From positions 132,064,703-132,128,702 of the forward strand of contig NC_085137.1 of assembly GCF_035046485.1 (NCBI RefSeq): a DNA stretch of 64,000 nucleotides, read 5' to 3'. Every line of letters starts with the position of its first letter. The stretch's first letter is position 1. A program made the position numbers and the translations under genes. Of the stretch, positions 46,253-56,944 are shown piece after piece. Source of the DNA: Aedes albopictus. Lineage: Eukaryota; Arthropoda; Insecta; Diptera; Culicidae. The notes under the pieces were generated by a model. The model searched no databases. It was given only the letters and a program-made list of their open reading frames with translations, and was not told where the DNA came from.

Positions 46253-47175
46253 CTAGCCATTCTCCGAGTCCACGCGCCACCTCCTCTGTAGCTCCCAGAC
46301 GATATGGGTGATAGCCGTTGAAACGGCATTCCAGCTAATCTCATCCCTACACATTCTCTGGACCAAGTTGTCCGGAGTTGTGTCCTCCCCGCATGTGGCA
46401 AGCATGCGGTCACGCATTGTGCGAAAACGTGGGCACACGAACAAAACGTGTTCCGCCGTTTCCTCTAAACCATTGCACACTGGGCATTCGGGAGAATCCG
46501 CATGCCCGAAACGGTGTAGATACTGTCGGAAGCAACCATGACCTGTAAGGACCTGTGTCAGGTGGAATGAAACTTCCCCATGGCGCCTATTAATCCAACT
46601 ATCTACCCTCGGTATCAACCTATGGGTCCACCTTCCTTTGGTGGAACTGTCCCACGCGCGCTGCCATTTGACCATAGAGGCCATCCTGACAGTCTTGCGT
46701 ATGCCTCTTGTGCCGCGCATTTCGAAGCACTCCATGTCCTCACTGATAAGAATGCTGATAGGCACCATACCAGTAATGACACAGAGAGCGTCGTGTGACA
46801 CGGTACGGTACGCGCTTGCAACCCTCAGACACATAAGCCTGTAAGTACTTTCCAGCTTCCGTCGGTAGCATTCAGTACTTAGCGCGGTACCCCACGCCGG
46901 GCCGCCATACCTAAGTATGGACGTAGCAACACTAGCCAGAAGCTTGCGCTTACTGGCGTACACCGCTGAGCTATTGGACATCATCCGGGACAGTGCCGCA
47001 ATAGCTGTGGAGGCTCTTTTACAGGCATAATCGACGTGGCTACCGAAGGTAAGCTTATCGTCGATCATCACGCCCAAGTGCTTGACAGAGCGCTTCGACA
47101 GGATAGTGCATTCTCCTACACTGATCTCCGTCTGCTGCGCCGACTGCTTGTTGTTAACAACCGTCACCTCTGTCT
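46253..47175 (-). pseudogene. R1-clade ORF2 C-terminal region (intact frame, 5'-truncated)
   Basis: An uninterrupted frame of 305 or more codons begins at the truncation point, so no true start exists. It covers the end of the RT/thumb (KHLGVMIDDKLTF, YGGPAWGTAL) and the connecting region. The C-terminal zinc finger CPVCNGLEETAEHVLFVC is of the form CX2CX8HX4C, characteristic of R1-clade ORF2. The RT catalytic aspartates are upstream and missing. The open frame with no stops suggests a young insertion. Confidence 0.85.
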
Positions 47176-47230
47176 TGTATGTGCGTGTGTGTGTATGTGT
47201 GTGTGTATGTGTGTGTGTGTGTATGTATGT
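47176..47230 (+). repeat. TG microsatellite
   Basis: (TG)n with TATG interruptions. It contains the R1 target duplication at its start and pairs, inverted, with the CA run at 48829-48885. Confidence 0.85.
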
Positions 47231-47457
47231 TACAAAAAAATGTCACTCACGGTTCTCAGCCGTCTGTTGACCGATTTGAGTTCTCTTGGAAGCAAATGAA
47301 AGCTACTACATCCTAGTAGAACGCTATTGAATTTTATTTTGATTGGACGTTCGGTTACCGAGATATCTTTCAAAGAGTGCTAGGGAGTAGTACAACTTAA
47401 TTATTTTAGATATTTTTGACAAAGTGTATCACCATAAATTTCTCAGCCGTCTATCAA

Positions 47458-48107
47458 CCGATTTAATCCACCTATGGTGAACAGAACCCTTCTTACACTT
47501 ATTAAAACTATTGTTGTATTATTTTATTTGTATTTAACATATTTATTTTGTGTGATGGACCAAAAGTTCTAGAAAATATCGTGGATTTGGCATCTAGTGG
47601 ATTGGTTTCCAAAATAGCATCATGGACCATGGACTAAACTACCAGAAATGCCAGACACCTCCTAGAATCTTGTATGCAATGTTTAAAAAATAGCTTACAT
47701 ATTCTGGAATATTGTATCTTTTGTTAACTGCCAAAAGATTTTGAATCGATTGACAATAGGGTAAGAAAATGAGCGAGATACATTTTGTCTAATATCTCTT
47801 AATCAGTCGATTAAATTAGCTCCGAAGTACTTGGTATTCGTGGTTATGGTGTAAAAAGGACAAAAATGATATATCTACTAAGTTAATCAGTTTTGGCAAT
47901 AGCTAGTTATTTTGGCTGTCCGGTTCTTGCATTTTTCCCGCAATATATAAATTCAAAGCTTTCATTTAACATATTGTTAGTTTTCATAAAATTCCTGTGT
48001 ATTTGTAATTTGTTATTTATAACTTTGTTGGAAACAATTACCTGCTAGTATACACTTTGTATGAGGACAGCATTATTTATTGAAAAATAATTTTCCATGG
48101 ACTGGAA
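47458..48107 (+). repeat. ~640-bp direct repeat, copy 2
   Basis: Matches 42312-42946 throughout. It forms the centre of the 42977-48958 element, entered at CCGATTTAATCC. The equivalent position in the flanking tandem unit reads CCGATTTGAGTTC. Confidence 0.85.
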
Positions 48108-48825
48108 TTTATTGAAATACTCTTCGTAAGATATCTCAGTAATCAAATGTCGAATCGAAATTTCAGGGCCTTATACAAGAATATTGTAGCTTTCATTTGG
48201 TGCTTAGAGAACCCAAATCAGATGACAGACGGCTGAGATATTTATTATGGTACTCTTGGTAAAAAATCTCTCAAAAAGTTAACCTGTATTATTCTCAAGT
48301 ACTCTTTGAAAGATATCTCGGTAACCAAATGTCCAATCCTAATGAAATTGTATAGGGTTCTACTAAAATGTTGTAGCTTTCATTTGGTGCCAGGATAACC
48401 AAAATCGGTTGACAGACGGCTAAGAAATTTATTATGATACACTTGGTCAAAAATCTCAAAAAGTTTAGTTGTATAAATCCTAAGTACTCTTCGAAAGATA
48501 TCTCTGTAACCAAATGTCCAATCGAAATAAAATTTCTGGGCGACCTACTAGGATGCTGTAGCTTTCATTCTGTGTCAAAAGAACTCAAATCAATTGACAA
48601 ACGGCCGAAATATTTATTATGATACACTTGGTCAAAAATCTTAAAAAGTTTAGATGTATGACTCAAAAGTACTCTTCGAGAGATATCTCGGTAACCAAAC
48701 GTCCAATCGAAAAAAAATTCAATAGCGTTCTACAAGGATGTAGTAGCTTTCATTTGCTTCCAAGAGAACTCAAATCGGTTGACAGACGGCTGAGAAACGT
48801 GCGTGACTTTTTTTTGTAACGCACA
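48107..48825 (+). repeat. four tandem ~184-bp units
   Basis: Units begin near 48117, 48297, 48482 and 48668 with TACTCTTCGAAAGATATCTC. Each carries TTGTAGCTTTCATTTGGTGC and TTGACAGACGGCTGAGA. The left arm of the same element (47231-47457) has one full unit and part of a second, inverted. Short open frames (48434, 48619) are unit artefacts. Confidence 0.85.
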
Positions 48826-48828
48826 TAC

Positions 48829-48885
48829 ACACACACACACATACACACATACACACATACACACACACACACATACAGACATTTG
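48829..48885 (+). repeat. CA microsatellite
   Basis: (CA)n with ATAC interruptions; the inverted counterpart of the TG run at 47176-47230. Confidence 0.85.
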
Positions 48886-49160
48886 CTCAGTTCGTCGAGC
48901 TGAGTTCATTGGTATATGAGACTCAGCCCTCCGGGCCTCGGATCGAAAGTCGGTTTTTCGAGCGATATTTATACCCTTCTTATGGGTGTAAGAAGGGTAA
49001 AAAGATTACATATGCTTACCTTGAAGTGCATCAAAAGAGTAATTAAAAGCTATTCTCTAAGGGCTGATTGCTTCACCTCGGATTAACCAGTAAACCAGGC
49101 TTACCCATATAGTTAAACCTGGTTTAACGCCAAAGCCAGGATGAAAAAATCGTCCATGTA

Positions 49161-50082
49161 CAGGGGATGGCCAAAATGTTTGGGATAGGCAACTTTTTTT
49201 TCTCTCACAAAAAAGTTCAGCATGCTATAACTTTTCATAGAGCGCATCAAAAAATCTCAAATTTTGACTGTTTGTCAACCTATTATATGTGCATCATTGG
49301 TACAAATTTGGGCTTGATTGATTAATATTTCGCAAAGTTAGAACCGTTCGGGTAAAACACCTTTTTTTAGACAACGCATTTTTGAGCTGTCATATCTCGG
49401 AAACCAGTTAACCGAATTGAATGAAATTTTGAACGTACACTAACAATATGTAAATGCTTCACAAACTATTAAAACATAGATACTTTTAAACGTTGAAAAA
49501 AGTTATCATGGATTGACACTTTTTGGACTTTTCTCGAAAAAATGTATTTTTTTTACATTAATGTGAATACATTTTAGTGTTGATATCCAAAGATTTTCCA
49601 CTTCTGTTCTCAAATTATCTCTAATCAGATATATTAGAGCCTATTTAGATTGAAGGAAAAACACATTTAATAATTTTTGTGTGGTATTGTTAATTTTACT
49701 TATTTTCTTCTATATGGGTAAAAATTTCAACCCGATATAACTTAATTCGCCGTAAGAAAATATTACATTTTATAACGTCGTATTGAGTATCAATATATTG
49801 TTGATAAACGTTAAAAAATTCATTCAATTTGGTTCACTGGTTTCCGAGTTATGACAGCTCAAATATGAGTTGTCTAAAAAATAGTGTTTTACGTGAACGG
49901 TTCTAACTTCGCGAAAAATTAATCAATCGAGCCCAAATTTGTACCAATGATGCACACAGAATAGATTGACAAACAGTCAAAATTTGAGATTTTTTGATGC
50001 ACTCTATGAAAAGTTACAGCATGTTGAATTTTTTTGTGGGAGAAAAAAAGTTGCCTATCCCAAACATTTTGGCCATCCCCTG
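49161..50082. mobile_element. TA-flanked fold-back element (CAGGGGATGGCCAAAATG ends)
   Basis: The ends CAGGGGATGGCCAAAATGTT are perfect inverted copies at the outermost ~20 bp, with a TA each side. Similarity continues inward over about 300 bp per arm, including GCATCATTGGTACAAATTTG and GAGCTGTCATATCTCGGAAA. Tc1/mariner-type by target and terminus. No transposase. A one-armed relative lies at 4938. Confidence 0.85.
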
Positions 50083-50685
50083 TATCTCCAACATGCGAAC
50101 AAAAATATTCATAGAATGAATTATCACTTGTTAGTGAAACATCGAGTCCTGCAAAATCAGAGCACAATGTATATAAAAGTTCCAATTATATTCGAAGCGC
50201 TATCAGTATTTAACAACTTAATTTACAGTTAAAATGAATGTTCAAAAATACGCGTGATTAGTCACCATAATTGTTGAATGATTTCGCAATCGTGTATCGT
50301 TACATGGTTTGGCATGCAAAGTATGTGCAGCTAATACCCACCATTTCAGGCAAATTAGCACATAAAGAGTATGTGCTGCAAATGGTACGAGTCACAGGTG
50401 TATGGTGCTTCCTCAAATGTATGAGTCGCACTAATGGGAAGTATTTGTTTACCTCCATTAGAAATATCTATGTGCCAGACAAATTGAAGGAATGTGGACT
50501 TTTATGATTTATGACTTTCGCCAGACTGTAGTGGGCTGGACACATGAAACGAACGCCAAACAAATTTGAACTCGTTGTAAAGATTTTTGCATTCTTTTTT
50601 TTTCTAAATGGTTTCAAATTTATTATTAGAAAGAGGGCTTTTTCTAGCGGAGTTTTGGTTCATCAGATTTCCGTAATACCATATT

Positions 50686-52830
50686 TTTTAGGTTTGCTCA
50701 CCATTCCAAAAGTGAGCAAACCTAAATCAGCGGAAGATTTCAGGAGGATAAGTCTTTGTAACGTTGTGTACAAACCGTACGCAAAATGGATTAGAAATAG
50801 GCTAAAAGAGTTTACAGGGAATCCGGAGTTACATCAGGCGGCATATACAGAAGGGAGATCAACAGATGATCAAGTGTTTATTGCGAGAAGAGTGATGGAC
50901 GAGTACTGGAATGCCGGTAAGACTTTATTTGTGGCATCAATAGACATTAAGAAAGCTTTTGATAATGTAAGTTTGGTTAAATTGAAGGACATTTTATTGG
51001 ATCTTGAAGTACCGACTCATTTAATAGATAGGGTCCTCCTTTGTATAAAAGAGGATAGCGCCAAGGTCAAGTGGGAAGGACAATTTTCGGAGACAGTAAA
51101 GCGGGGAAGAGGCATAAAGCAAGGGTGTCCTCTATCGCCGTTTCTCTTCAACTTAGTCATACAAAGCGTACTGAAAAAAGTAGCAGAAAGGGTCCCGAAT
51201 CTGAAGCTTATGGAAATAGGAGTGTTCCTGATACCACTAATTCTCGCTTTCGCAGATGATATTCTTATTATGGCGGAGGATCAAGACGAGTTGGAGAAAA
51301 TCATGGCAGCATTGGAGGAATGTTTAAAAGAGGTTGGTTTAGAGATAAACTGTAAGAAAAGTCAGATTCTTATAAGAATACCGAATGCTACCAAACCACC
51401 ACCAGACAAAATTATGCTGAATGGTAAGCAGTATGAAACATGTAGCTCGTTGAAGTACTTAGGTTTAATTTTGACTCGCAATTTGGATAGGCCAGCAACT
51501 ACTAGACAGAGGTCGGTAAATGCAGTTAGGTCAGCTAAAAACATAGTGCAATTTTGTAAATCCTTCAAACCTTCATGGGAGATTGGAAAACTTATTTATA
51601 AAACGGTCATATCTCCTGCAATGCTATATGGAACTAAGGTATCCACGCTTACAAAACGTAGCAGAAAGCAATTGGCGAAATACGAAAAACTTATACTGAA
51701 AGACATATGGAATAACTGTAGGGCAGTGAATAGGAAATTTAATGTCAGAAATGAGTTGGCAGGAAAGACAATCAACAGGAGAGTAAGAGTTGCTAGAATT
51801 AGCTATTATGGGCATATCATGAGAAGACCAAGAATGCATCCATTGAAATCAGCGTTAAAATTCAAATTTAATTTCAAAAAGGAAGGAAGACCGAGTTTCA
51901 CATGGAAGAATTCACTACAGCAAGATTTTGCAAGATATAGAGGAATGACAAACCATGACTGGAAAGAACTGGCAAAGGATAAAGAGAAACTGAAAAAGAA
52001 AGCAGAAGAAATTTATCGAGAGAATGACAGTGAAATTTCGAATGGAGAGGAAAGTGAATAGAAAATGGAACATGAAAGATTTTTTTTTTTTTTATTAAGT
52101 AATGGGGAGTTACAAATAAAATGTGTCCGATCAACAAATAATGCATTTTTTTACTTAAGGAATGAAGGAATGAAACGAGGGGAACTGAGAGTGATCATGT
52201 GATAGGGGAAGCGTACATAGTAGATATATTTAAAAAAAAAATATTAAAAATGTAGATTCCCATAAAGTAAGTAGATCTTATTGAGACAGCGCGGGAATGG
52301 AGGAATCTTATATTTGGAACATTGATTTTGACGCATTATGGCTGTAGGAATTTCGATTCAGAATATTTTGAACAGTAAGTTGTTATTTCGGGTTCCGAGA
52401 ATTTTATCGTTCAATGCTAGTTGTTTGACGTCAATAATAGCGATTAGTTTCAGCGGTGTTCAGGTAAATAAAGTTGTAATTGTTATATAGGTCAAATATA
52501 AAACAATATATCATAACAATAATTTTATTATTTCAGGTGGAATAAGGTAATTGATCAATTAAATTATATTTTTAATTATATGACACTTGGGATTTTGGGG
52601 GGGTAGCCTAAGGAAGTTAAATGAACTGGTTTCCGGGCAAATGTTCGTGGGGTGGCCAGACTTTGTCACGAGAAAGCAACCATTGTGTTGTTTTCCGAAG
52701 GTCTCCAGTGAATTTAGCTTACCCTGCTACAACAAACCATCAGGTAGATCATTCCCTTTAGGTTTGACTCTGCAGCCATAGGTAATCCTTGCGCTGATGG
52801 TGGGTACAAAATCATCATCATCATCATCAT
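50686..52830 (+). mobile_element. 5'-truncated non-LTR retrotransposon with TCA-repeat tail
   Basis: A 25-bp duplication beginning CATCAGATTTCCGTAATACC (50661-50685, 52831-52855) defines it. The left arm of the big element has one copy of the site (near 30562-30586), so this is a dated empty-site insertion. The 3' end is a (TCA)n run at 52812-52830 rather than poly-A. The 5' junction carries a 14-15 bp inverted duplication. Confidence 0.85.
50700..52061 (+). pseudogene. LINE reverse transcriptase, intact frame but 5'-truncated
   Basis: A single frame runs to a stop at 52059-52061; the apparent start upstream (50544) lies in unrelated arm sequence. The protein starts inside the RT (PKVSKPKSAEDFRRISLCNV). 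It has AYTEGRSTDDQVF, motif A ASIDIKKAFDNV, motif B GRGIKQGCPLSPFLF, motif C AFADDILIMAE with both aspartates, and a C-terminal RVARISYYGHIMRRP region. The endonuclease is missing. The lack of stops over 450 codons suggests recent insertion. The clade is not assigned; the FADD box and simple-repeat tail argue for an RTE- or R4-like group. Confidence 0.85.
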
Positions 52831-52946
52831 CATCAGATTTCCGTAATACCATATTATATGAGAAAAGTGGTAAACTACTAAAATCGAATTTATTTTAATT
52901 TTCCCCGATGAAAGATGTTTTAACCTCCAGAATCTTAATAAATATA

Positions 52947-53527
52947 CAGTATCGGACAATAAAAATGCACCAAAGCCGTTTTCCCATATAAACTAGTCAA
53001 CTTTGGATTGTCATATCTCAGTTATTTCTCAACCGATTGTTTTCGGCCTTTCTGTGACGAACTACAAAACACTTCAATTTTTGAAAACTATTGAAAAAAT
53101 TCGGTGATAACTTTTGATACAAAAGTTACAGATAGGTTGAATTTTGACAATAAAAATGCACCAAGACAAAAAATGCTATAGCAAAACATGGTCACGTCAT
53201 ATCATTATGGTGTCTTCGGTAAATATGTTTCTTGTGTGGTGATGAGTAAATTTGCTGAAGAGACCAACATGATTTGACTTCAGCATTTTTTGCTAAAAAA
53301 TATTTTGTCTTGGTGCATTTTTATTGTCAAAATTCAACCTATCTGTAATTTTTCTATCAATAGTTATCACCGAATTTTTTCAATAGTTTTCAAAAATTGA
53401 AATGTTTTGTAGCTCGTCACAGAAAGGCCGAAAACAATCGGTTGAGAAATAATTGAGATATGGCTATCGAAAGTTGACTAGTTTGTATGGAAAAACGGCT
53501 TTGGTGCATTTTTATTGTCCGATACTG
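52947..53527. mobile_element. 581-bp Tc1/mariner-type fold-back MITE
   Basis: Ends CAGTATCGGACAATAAAAAT and inverse, each next to a TA (52945-52946, 53528-53529). The arms pair over about 250 bp. The left arm of the big element (near 30462) has the uninterrupted site. Non-coding. Confidence 0.85.
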
Positions 53528-53781
53528 TAGCTGAGGCTAACTTATAACGAAAAAATATTTTAGGTTCATGAAAGTGCGTTAATAATCCTGTTTCAACACA
53601 CCGTGTGGCACGATCGTATATTTTTCAGCCAAACGGCATTCAGCCAAATGACTTGGAGTCGGCATTTGAACAATAAATTGTGTTCGCTCTTCGATCATAT
53701 CTACAAGTGGGATAGATATATTTGCGATTAGGGAAAATATTTTATTTTCCTTATAATATCTAAAATTCCGTGTCATTGATA

Positions 53782-53849
53782 GGCTCGGTAGCTAAGTCGG
53801 TAAAGCACTTGTTATAATAAGGGTCGTGAGTTAAAATCTCACTTGAGCT
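53782..53849 (+). pseudogene. tRNA-like sequence (Ile-type?)
   Basis: 68 nt with a 7-bp acceptor stem (GGCTCGG/TTGAGCT, three G-U pairs), a short D stem, and a perfect T arm, GTGAG-TTAAAAT-CTCAC. The anticodon stem does not pair properly, and the T loop lacks TTCGAAT. It reads most like a degenerate tRNA-Ile or SINE head. It is not a confident functional tRNA. Confidence 0.4.
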
Positions 53850-53892
53850 GTGGATTTGTTAATAATTGCACTAATAATATATCCATCTGTAC

Positions 53893-54079
53893 CATAGTTT
53901 CCCAAACTGTGGGTCGCGTCCCCTCAGGGGGGTCGCCGGCCTTCATCCAGGGGGTCTCGAGGGACAGTTGAATGATTTACTGCAACAGACAACAAATGAG
54001 GGAATTTCTATGGTGAGTCGCGATAAGTACGTCTGCTGGCAAAGGGGAGTCGTGCACCCGAAAAGTTTGGGAACCTATG
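53893..54079. mobile_element. 187-bp hAT MITE with perfect duplication
   Basis: Ends CATAGTTTCCCAAACT / AGTTTGGGAACCTATG. The 8-bp duplication ATCTGTAC at 53885-53892 and 54080-54087 fits the hAT nTnnnnAn rule. GGGTCGCG and GTCGTGCACCC lie near the two ends. Confidence 0.85.
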
Positions 54080-54841
54080 ATCTGTACATATGTATATACG
54101 TTGAGTTTATTCAAAATTCTAATTTTGATTGATATACCGAAACTTTGCACATTGAGTTAGTCTGTGGACTTGATTTAAAAGCCTAAAATCACATTTATAT
54201 TTGAAACAAAACCTTCCAGAATGTTGTTTGTTGCTTTGTATATTGTTTCGCAAACCATAAAGTCATAGCGTCGTAATGGCAAGAGCGGATGATTATTGAA
54301 GCACAGCGTGAAATATTGTAAAATTTAAGCAAGCACTAAAATCACTCTAACTTGGTTTCCCGCAAATTCCCGCAAAAAAGTCCGGTAGCATTCGAAAAAG
54401 AAGAGTCTAAACTTGCATTCTTGACCGGTTGCGTGTCGAATACGGTCGAATACTCCTACTTTTTGAACACATTGGCAAATAAACCGTAAAATTTGAGTAA
54501 ATATTGTAAAATTTATTTTTTTAACTTTAAAGCATCGCAATTTGTGCATCAAATATGCAAAATATACTAAATTTACTTTCAGGAAATGTATGCGTTATAT
54601 TTTTATAACACATTTTTCACCACAAATCACATTTTTCTTAATATTGGTTAAAATCGAGAATTTTCGCTCATAAGAAGTTTCTCCATACAAAAAACGATAC
54701 TATTTTGTTACAAATCGAAAAAATCAGTCAGTATATAATCAAACATAGCCTGAACAATCATACAAATATGAAAATTGATTGATCTTAGAAAAACAACTTT
54801 TTTGACTTTTGTCGCAAAATTTTGATTTCTGGCCCATAGTG

Positions 54842-55195
54842 CGTGCGTGTGATGCGACCATGCCTAGGCGAGTCCACCCTAGAAATGGGAGGCCACCGGC
54901 TTACTGGTGGACCGACGCAATTGCGGACCTGCGCCGCGCCTGCCTACGGGCTAGGCGGCGGATGCAGCGAGAACGATCAGAGGAAAAACGAAACGAACGG
55001 CGGGTGGTGTTCGCCGCTGCAAAAGCCGCGCTTAAGACCGAGATAAGAGCAAGCAAAAAGGCCTGCTTTGAGGGTCTCTGTCAGAGTGCCAATGCCAATC
55101 CGTGGGGTGATGCCTAGCCAGTACGGCTTCCGGAAGCAGAGGTCGACCGCAGACGCCATCCTTACTTACCTTACCGCTCAGGCTAAGGCTGAGGT
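54842..55195 (+). pseudogene. R1-type ORF2, continuation after the 25.4 kb insertion
   Basis: Resumes the frame at Arg-Ala-Cys-Asp and reads TMPRRVHPRNGRPPAYWWTD and a basic helix typical of the R1 endonuclease-RT linker. At about 55107 it jumps to an RT segment (MPSQYGFRKQRSTADAILTY), so the intervening RT part is deleted. It ends at about 55195 against the minus-strand RTE-like copy. Confidence 0.8.
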
Positions 55196-56222
55196 GGCCT
55201 CTGCTGTACATAGTAGCCGCCTCCATTCCACTCGGTCCATGGCTGTTTGTCTCCAGTTCCGCACTCTGCGTAGGGTCCGCAGATCGTCCTCCACTTGGTC
55301 GACCCACCTAGCTCGCTGCGCACCACGTCTTCTTTTACCGGTCGGATGACTCTCGAGAACTTTTTTAGTCGGGTTGCTATCCGACATCCTGATGACGTGA
55401 CCCGCCCACCGTAGCCTCCCGATTTTCGCGGTATGGACGATGGTTGGTTCTCTTAGCAGCTGATGCAGCTCGTGGTTCATTCGCCTTCGCCAAGTCCCGT
55501 CTTCCATCTGCACGTCGCCGTAGATGGTGCGCACACCTTCCGTTCGAAAACCCCAAGGGCGCGTTGGTCCTCTGCACGTAGGGTCCATGTTTCGTGCTCA
55601 TAGAGAACGACCGGTCTAATCAGCGTTTTGTAGATGGTTAACTTCGTGTTACGGCGAACTTTATTCGATCGTAGAGTTCTGCGGAGTCCAAAGTAAGCAT
55701 GATTTCCTGCCACAATGCGCCTCTGAATTTCTCTGCTGGTGTCGTTGTCGACGGTCACCTGTGAGCCCAAGTACACGAATTCTTCAACCGCCTCGATTTC
55801 ATCACCGTCGATATGAATTCGGGGTGGCGGGCGCGCTGATTCCTCCCTGAAGCCCTTTGCCATCATGTACTTTGTCTTCGGCATATTAATGACTAATCCG
55901 ATTTGTCTGGCTTCACTCTTTAGTCGGATGTACGTTTCCACCATCGTCTCAAATTTAAGAGCAATAATATCAATATCATCAGCGAAACCAAGCAGCTGAA
56001 CGGGCTTCGTGAAAATCGTTCCACTCATGTTTATCCCCGCTATCCTTATTACACCTTCTAACGCAATGTTGAACAGCATGCACGAAAGACCATCACCTTG
56101 CCATAACCCTCTGCGAGATTCGAAGGGACTCGAGAGTGTTTCTGATACTCGAACTACGCACATCACTCGATCCATCGCCGCCTTGATCAATCGTATCAGT
56201 TTATTCAGGAATCCGTATTAGT
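55178..56222 (-). pseudogene. RTE-like retrotransposon, copy 3 (5'-truncated)
   Basis: The minus-strand frame from about 56190 gives motif B (RRGLWQGDGLSC), motif C (GFADDIDII), EFVYLGSQVTVDN and YKTLIRPVVLYEHETW. A frameshift near 55540 is followed by the C-terminus with RLRWAGHVIRM and RRRGAQRARW, ending at a stop near 55178. Motif A and the endonuclease are absent. It is truncated at 56222 against a 12-bp array. Confidence 0.85.
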
Positions 56223-56224
56223 GC

Positions 56225-56920
<696 letters not shown>

Positions 56921-56944
56921 TCTGGACAGATGAATAAAATATGA

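Larger units (their letters stand above)
43076..47175 (-). mobile_element. 5'-truncated R1-clade element in a TG microsatellite
   Basis: A 17-bp duplication beginning TGTATGTGCGTGTG flanks it (43059-43075, 47176-47192). The poly-T at 43076-43083 is the minus-strand poly-A tail. It includes the C-terminal third of ORF2 and a long 3' UTR. The UTR is itself split by the 2.46 kb transposon at 43473-45935. Confidence 0.8.
42977..48958. mobile_element. inverted-repeat element with TG/CA microsatellites, split by an R1 insertion
   Basis: The ends AAAACCGACTTTCGATCC (42977) and its inverse (48958) run inward through CGAGGCCC...GAGTC, CTCAGCTCGACGAA and a TG (left) or CA (right) microsatellite. They continue into a ~184-bp CGGTTGACAGACGGCTGAG unit. 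The left arm is interrupted at 43059-47192 by an R1 fragment. The centre is the second 640-bp repeat (47458-48107). I recall this terminus as a common Aedes repeat but cannot name its class. Confidence 0.7.
29438..54841. mobile_element. 25.4 kb composite element with long inverted ends and 6-bp duplication
   Basis: The termini begin CACTATGGGCCAGAAATCAA and are inverted copies of each other. CGTGCG is duplicated at 29432-29437 and 54842-54847. Joining the flanks with one copy of CGTGCG restores the R1 ORF2 frame (SRACDA), which supports a single insertion event. The arms are similar in blocks over 1-2 kb, and each has acquired its own insertions. A 6-bp duplication and long TIRs are known for Maverick/Polinton elements; IS3EU and Dada also make 6-bp duplications. 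No polymerase B, integrase, ATPase or capsid frame is visible. It is therefore non-coding at present: a deletion derivative filled by nested elements. Confidence 0.75.
50300..54841 (-). repeat. right terminal inverted repeat of the 25.4 kb element, with insertions
   Basis: The inverse of 29438-31170. It is broken by a LINE (50686-52830), a Tc1-type MITE (52947-53527), a tRNA-like segment and a hAT MITE (53893-54079). For the LINE and the Tc1-type MITE, the left arm keeps the uninterrupted sequence. Confidence 0.8.

Noticed and set aside
31190..50290. Polinton/Maverick genes inside the 25.4 kb element
   Set aside because: No polymerase B, retroviral-type integrase, FtsK-like ATPase, protease or capsid frame could be found; all sizeable frames belong to nested LINEs.
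53782..53849. Functional tRNA gene
   Set aside because: The acceptor and T stems pair, but the anticodon stem does not and the T loop lacks TTCGAAT; it is kept only as tRNA-like.
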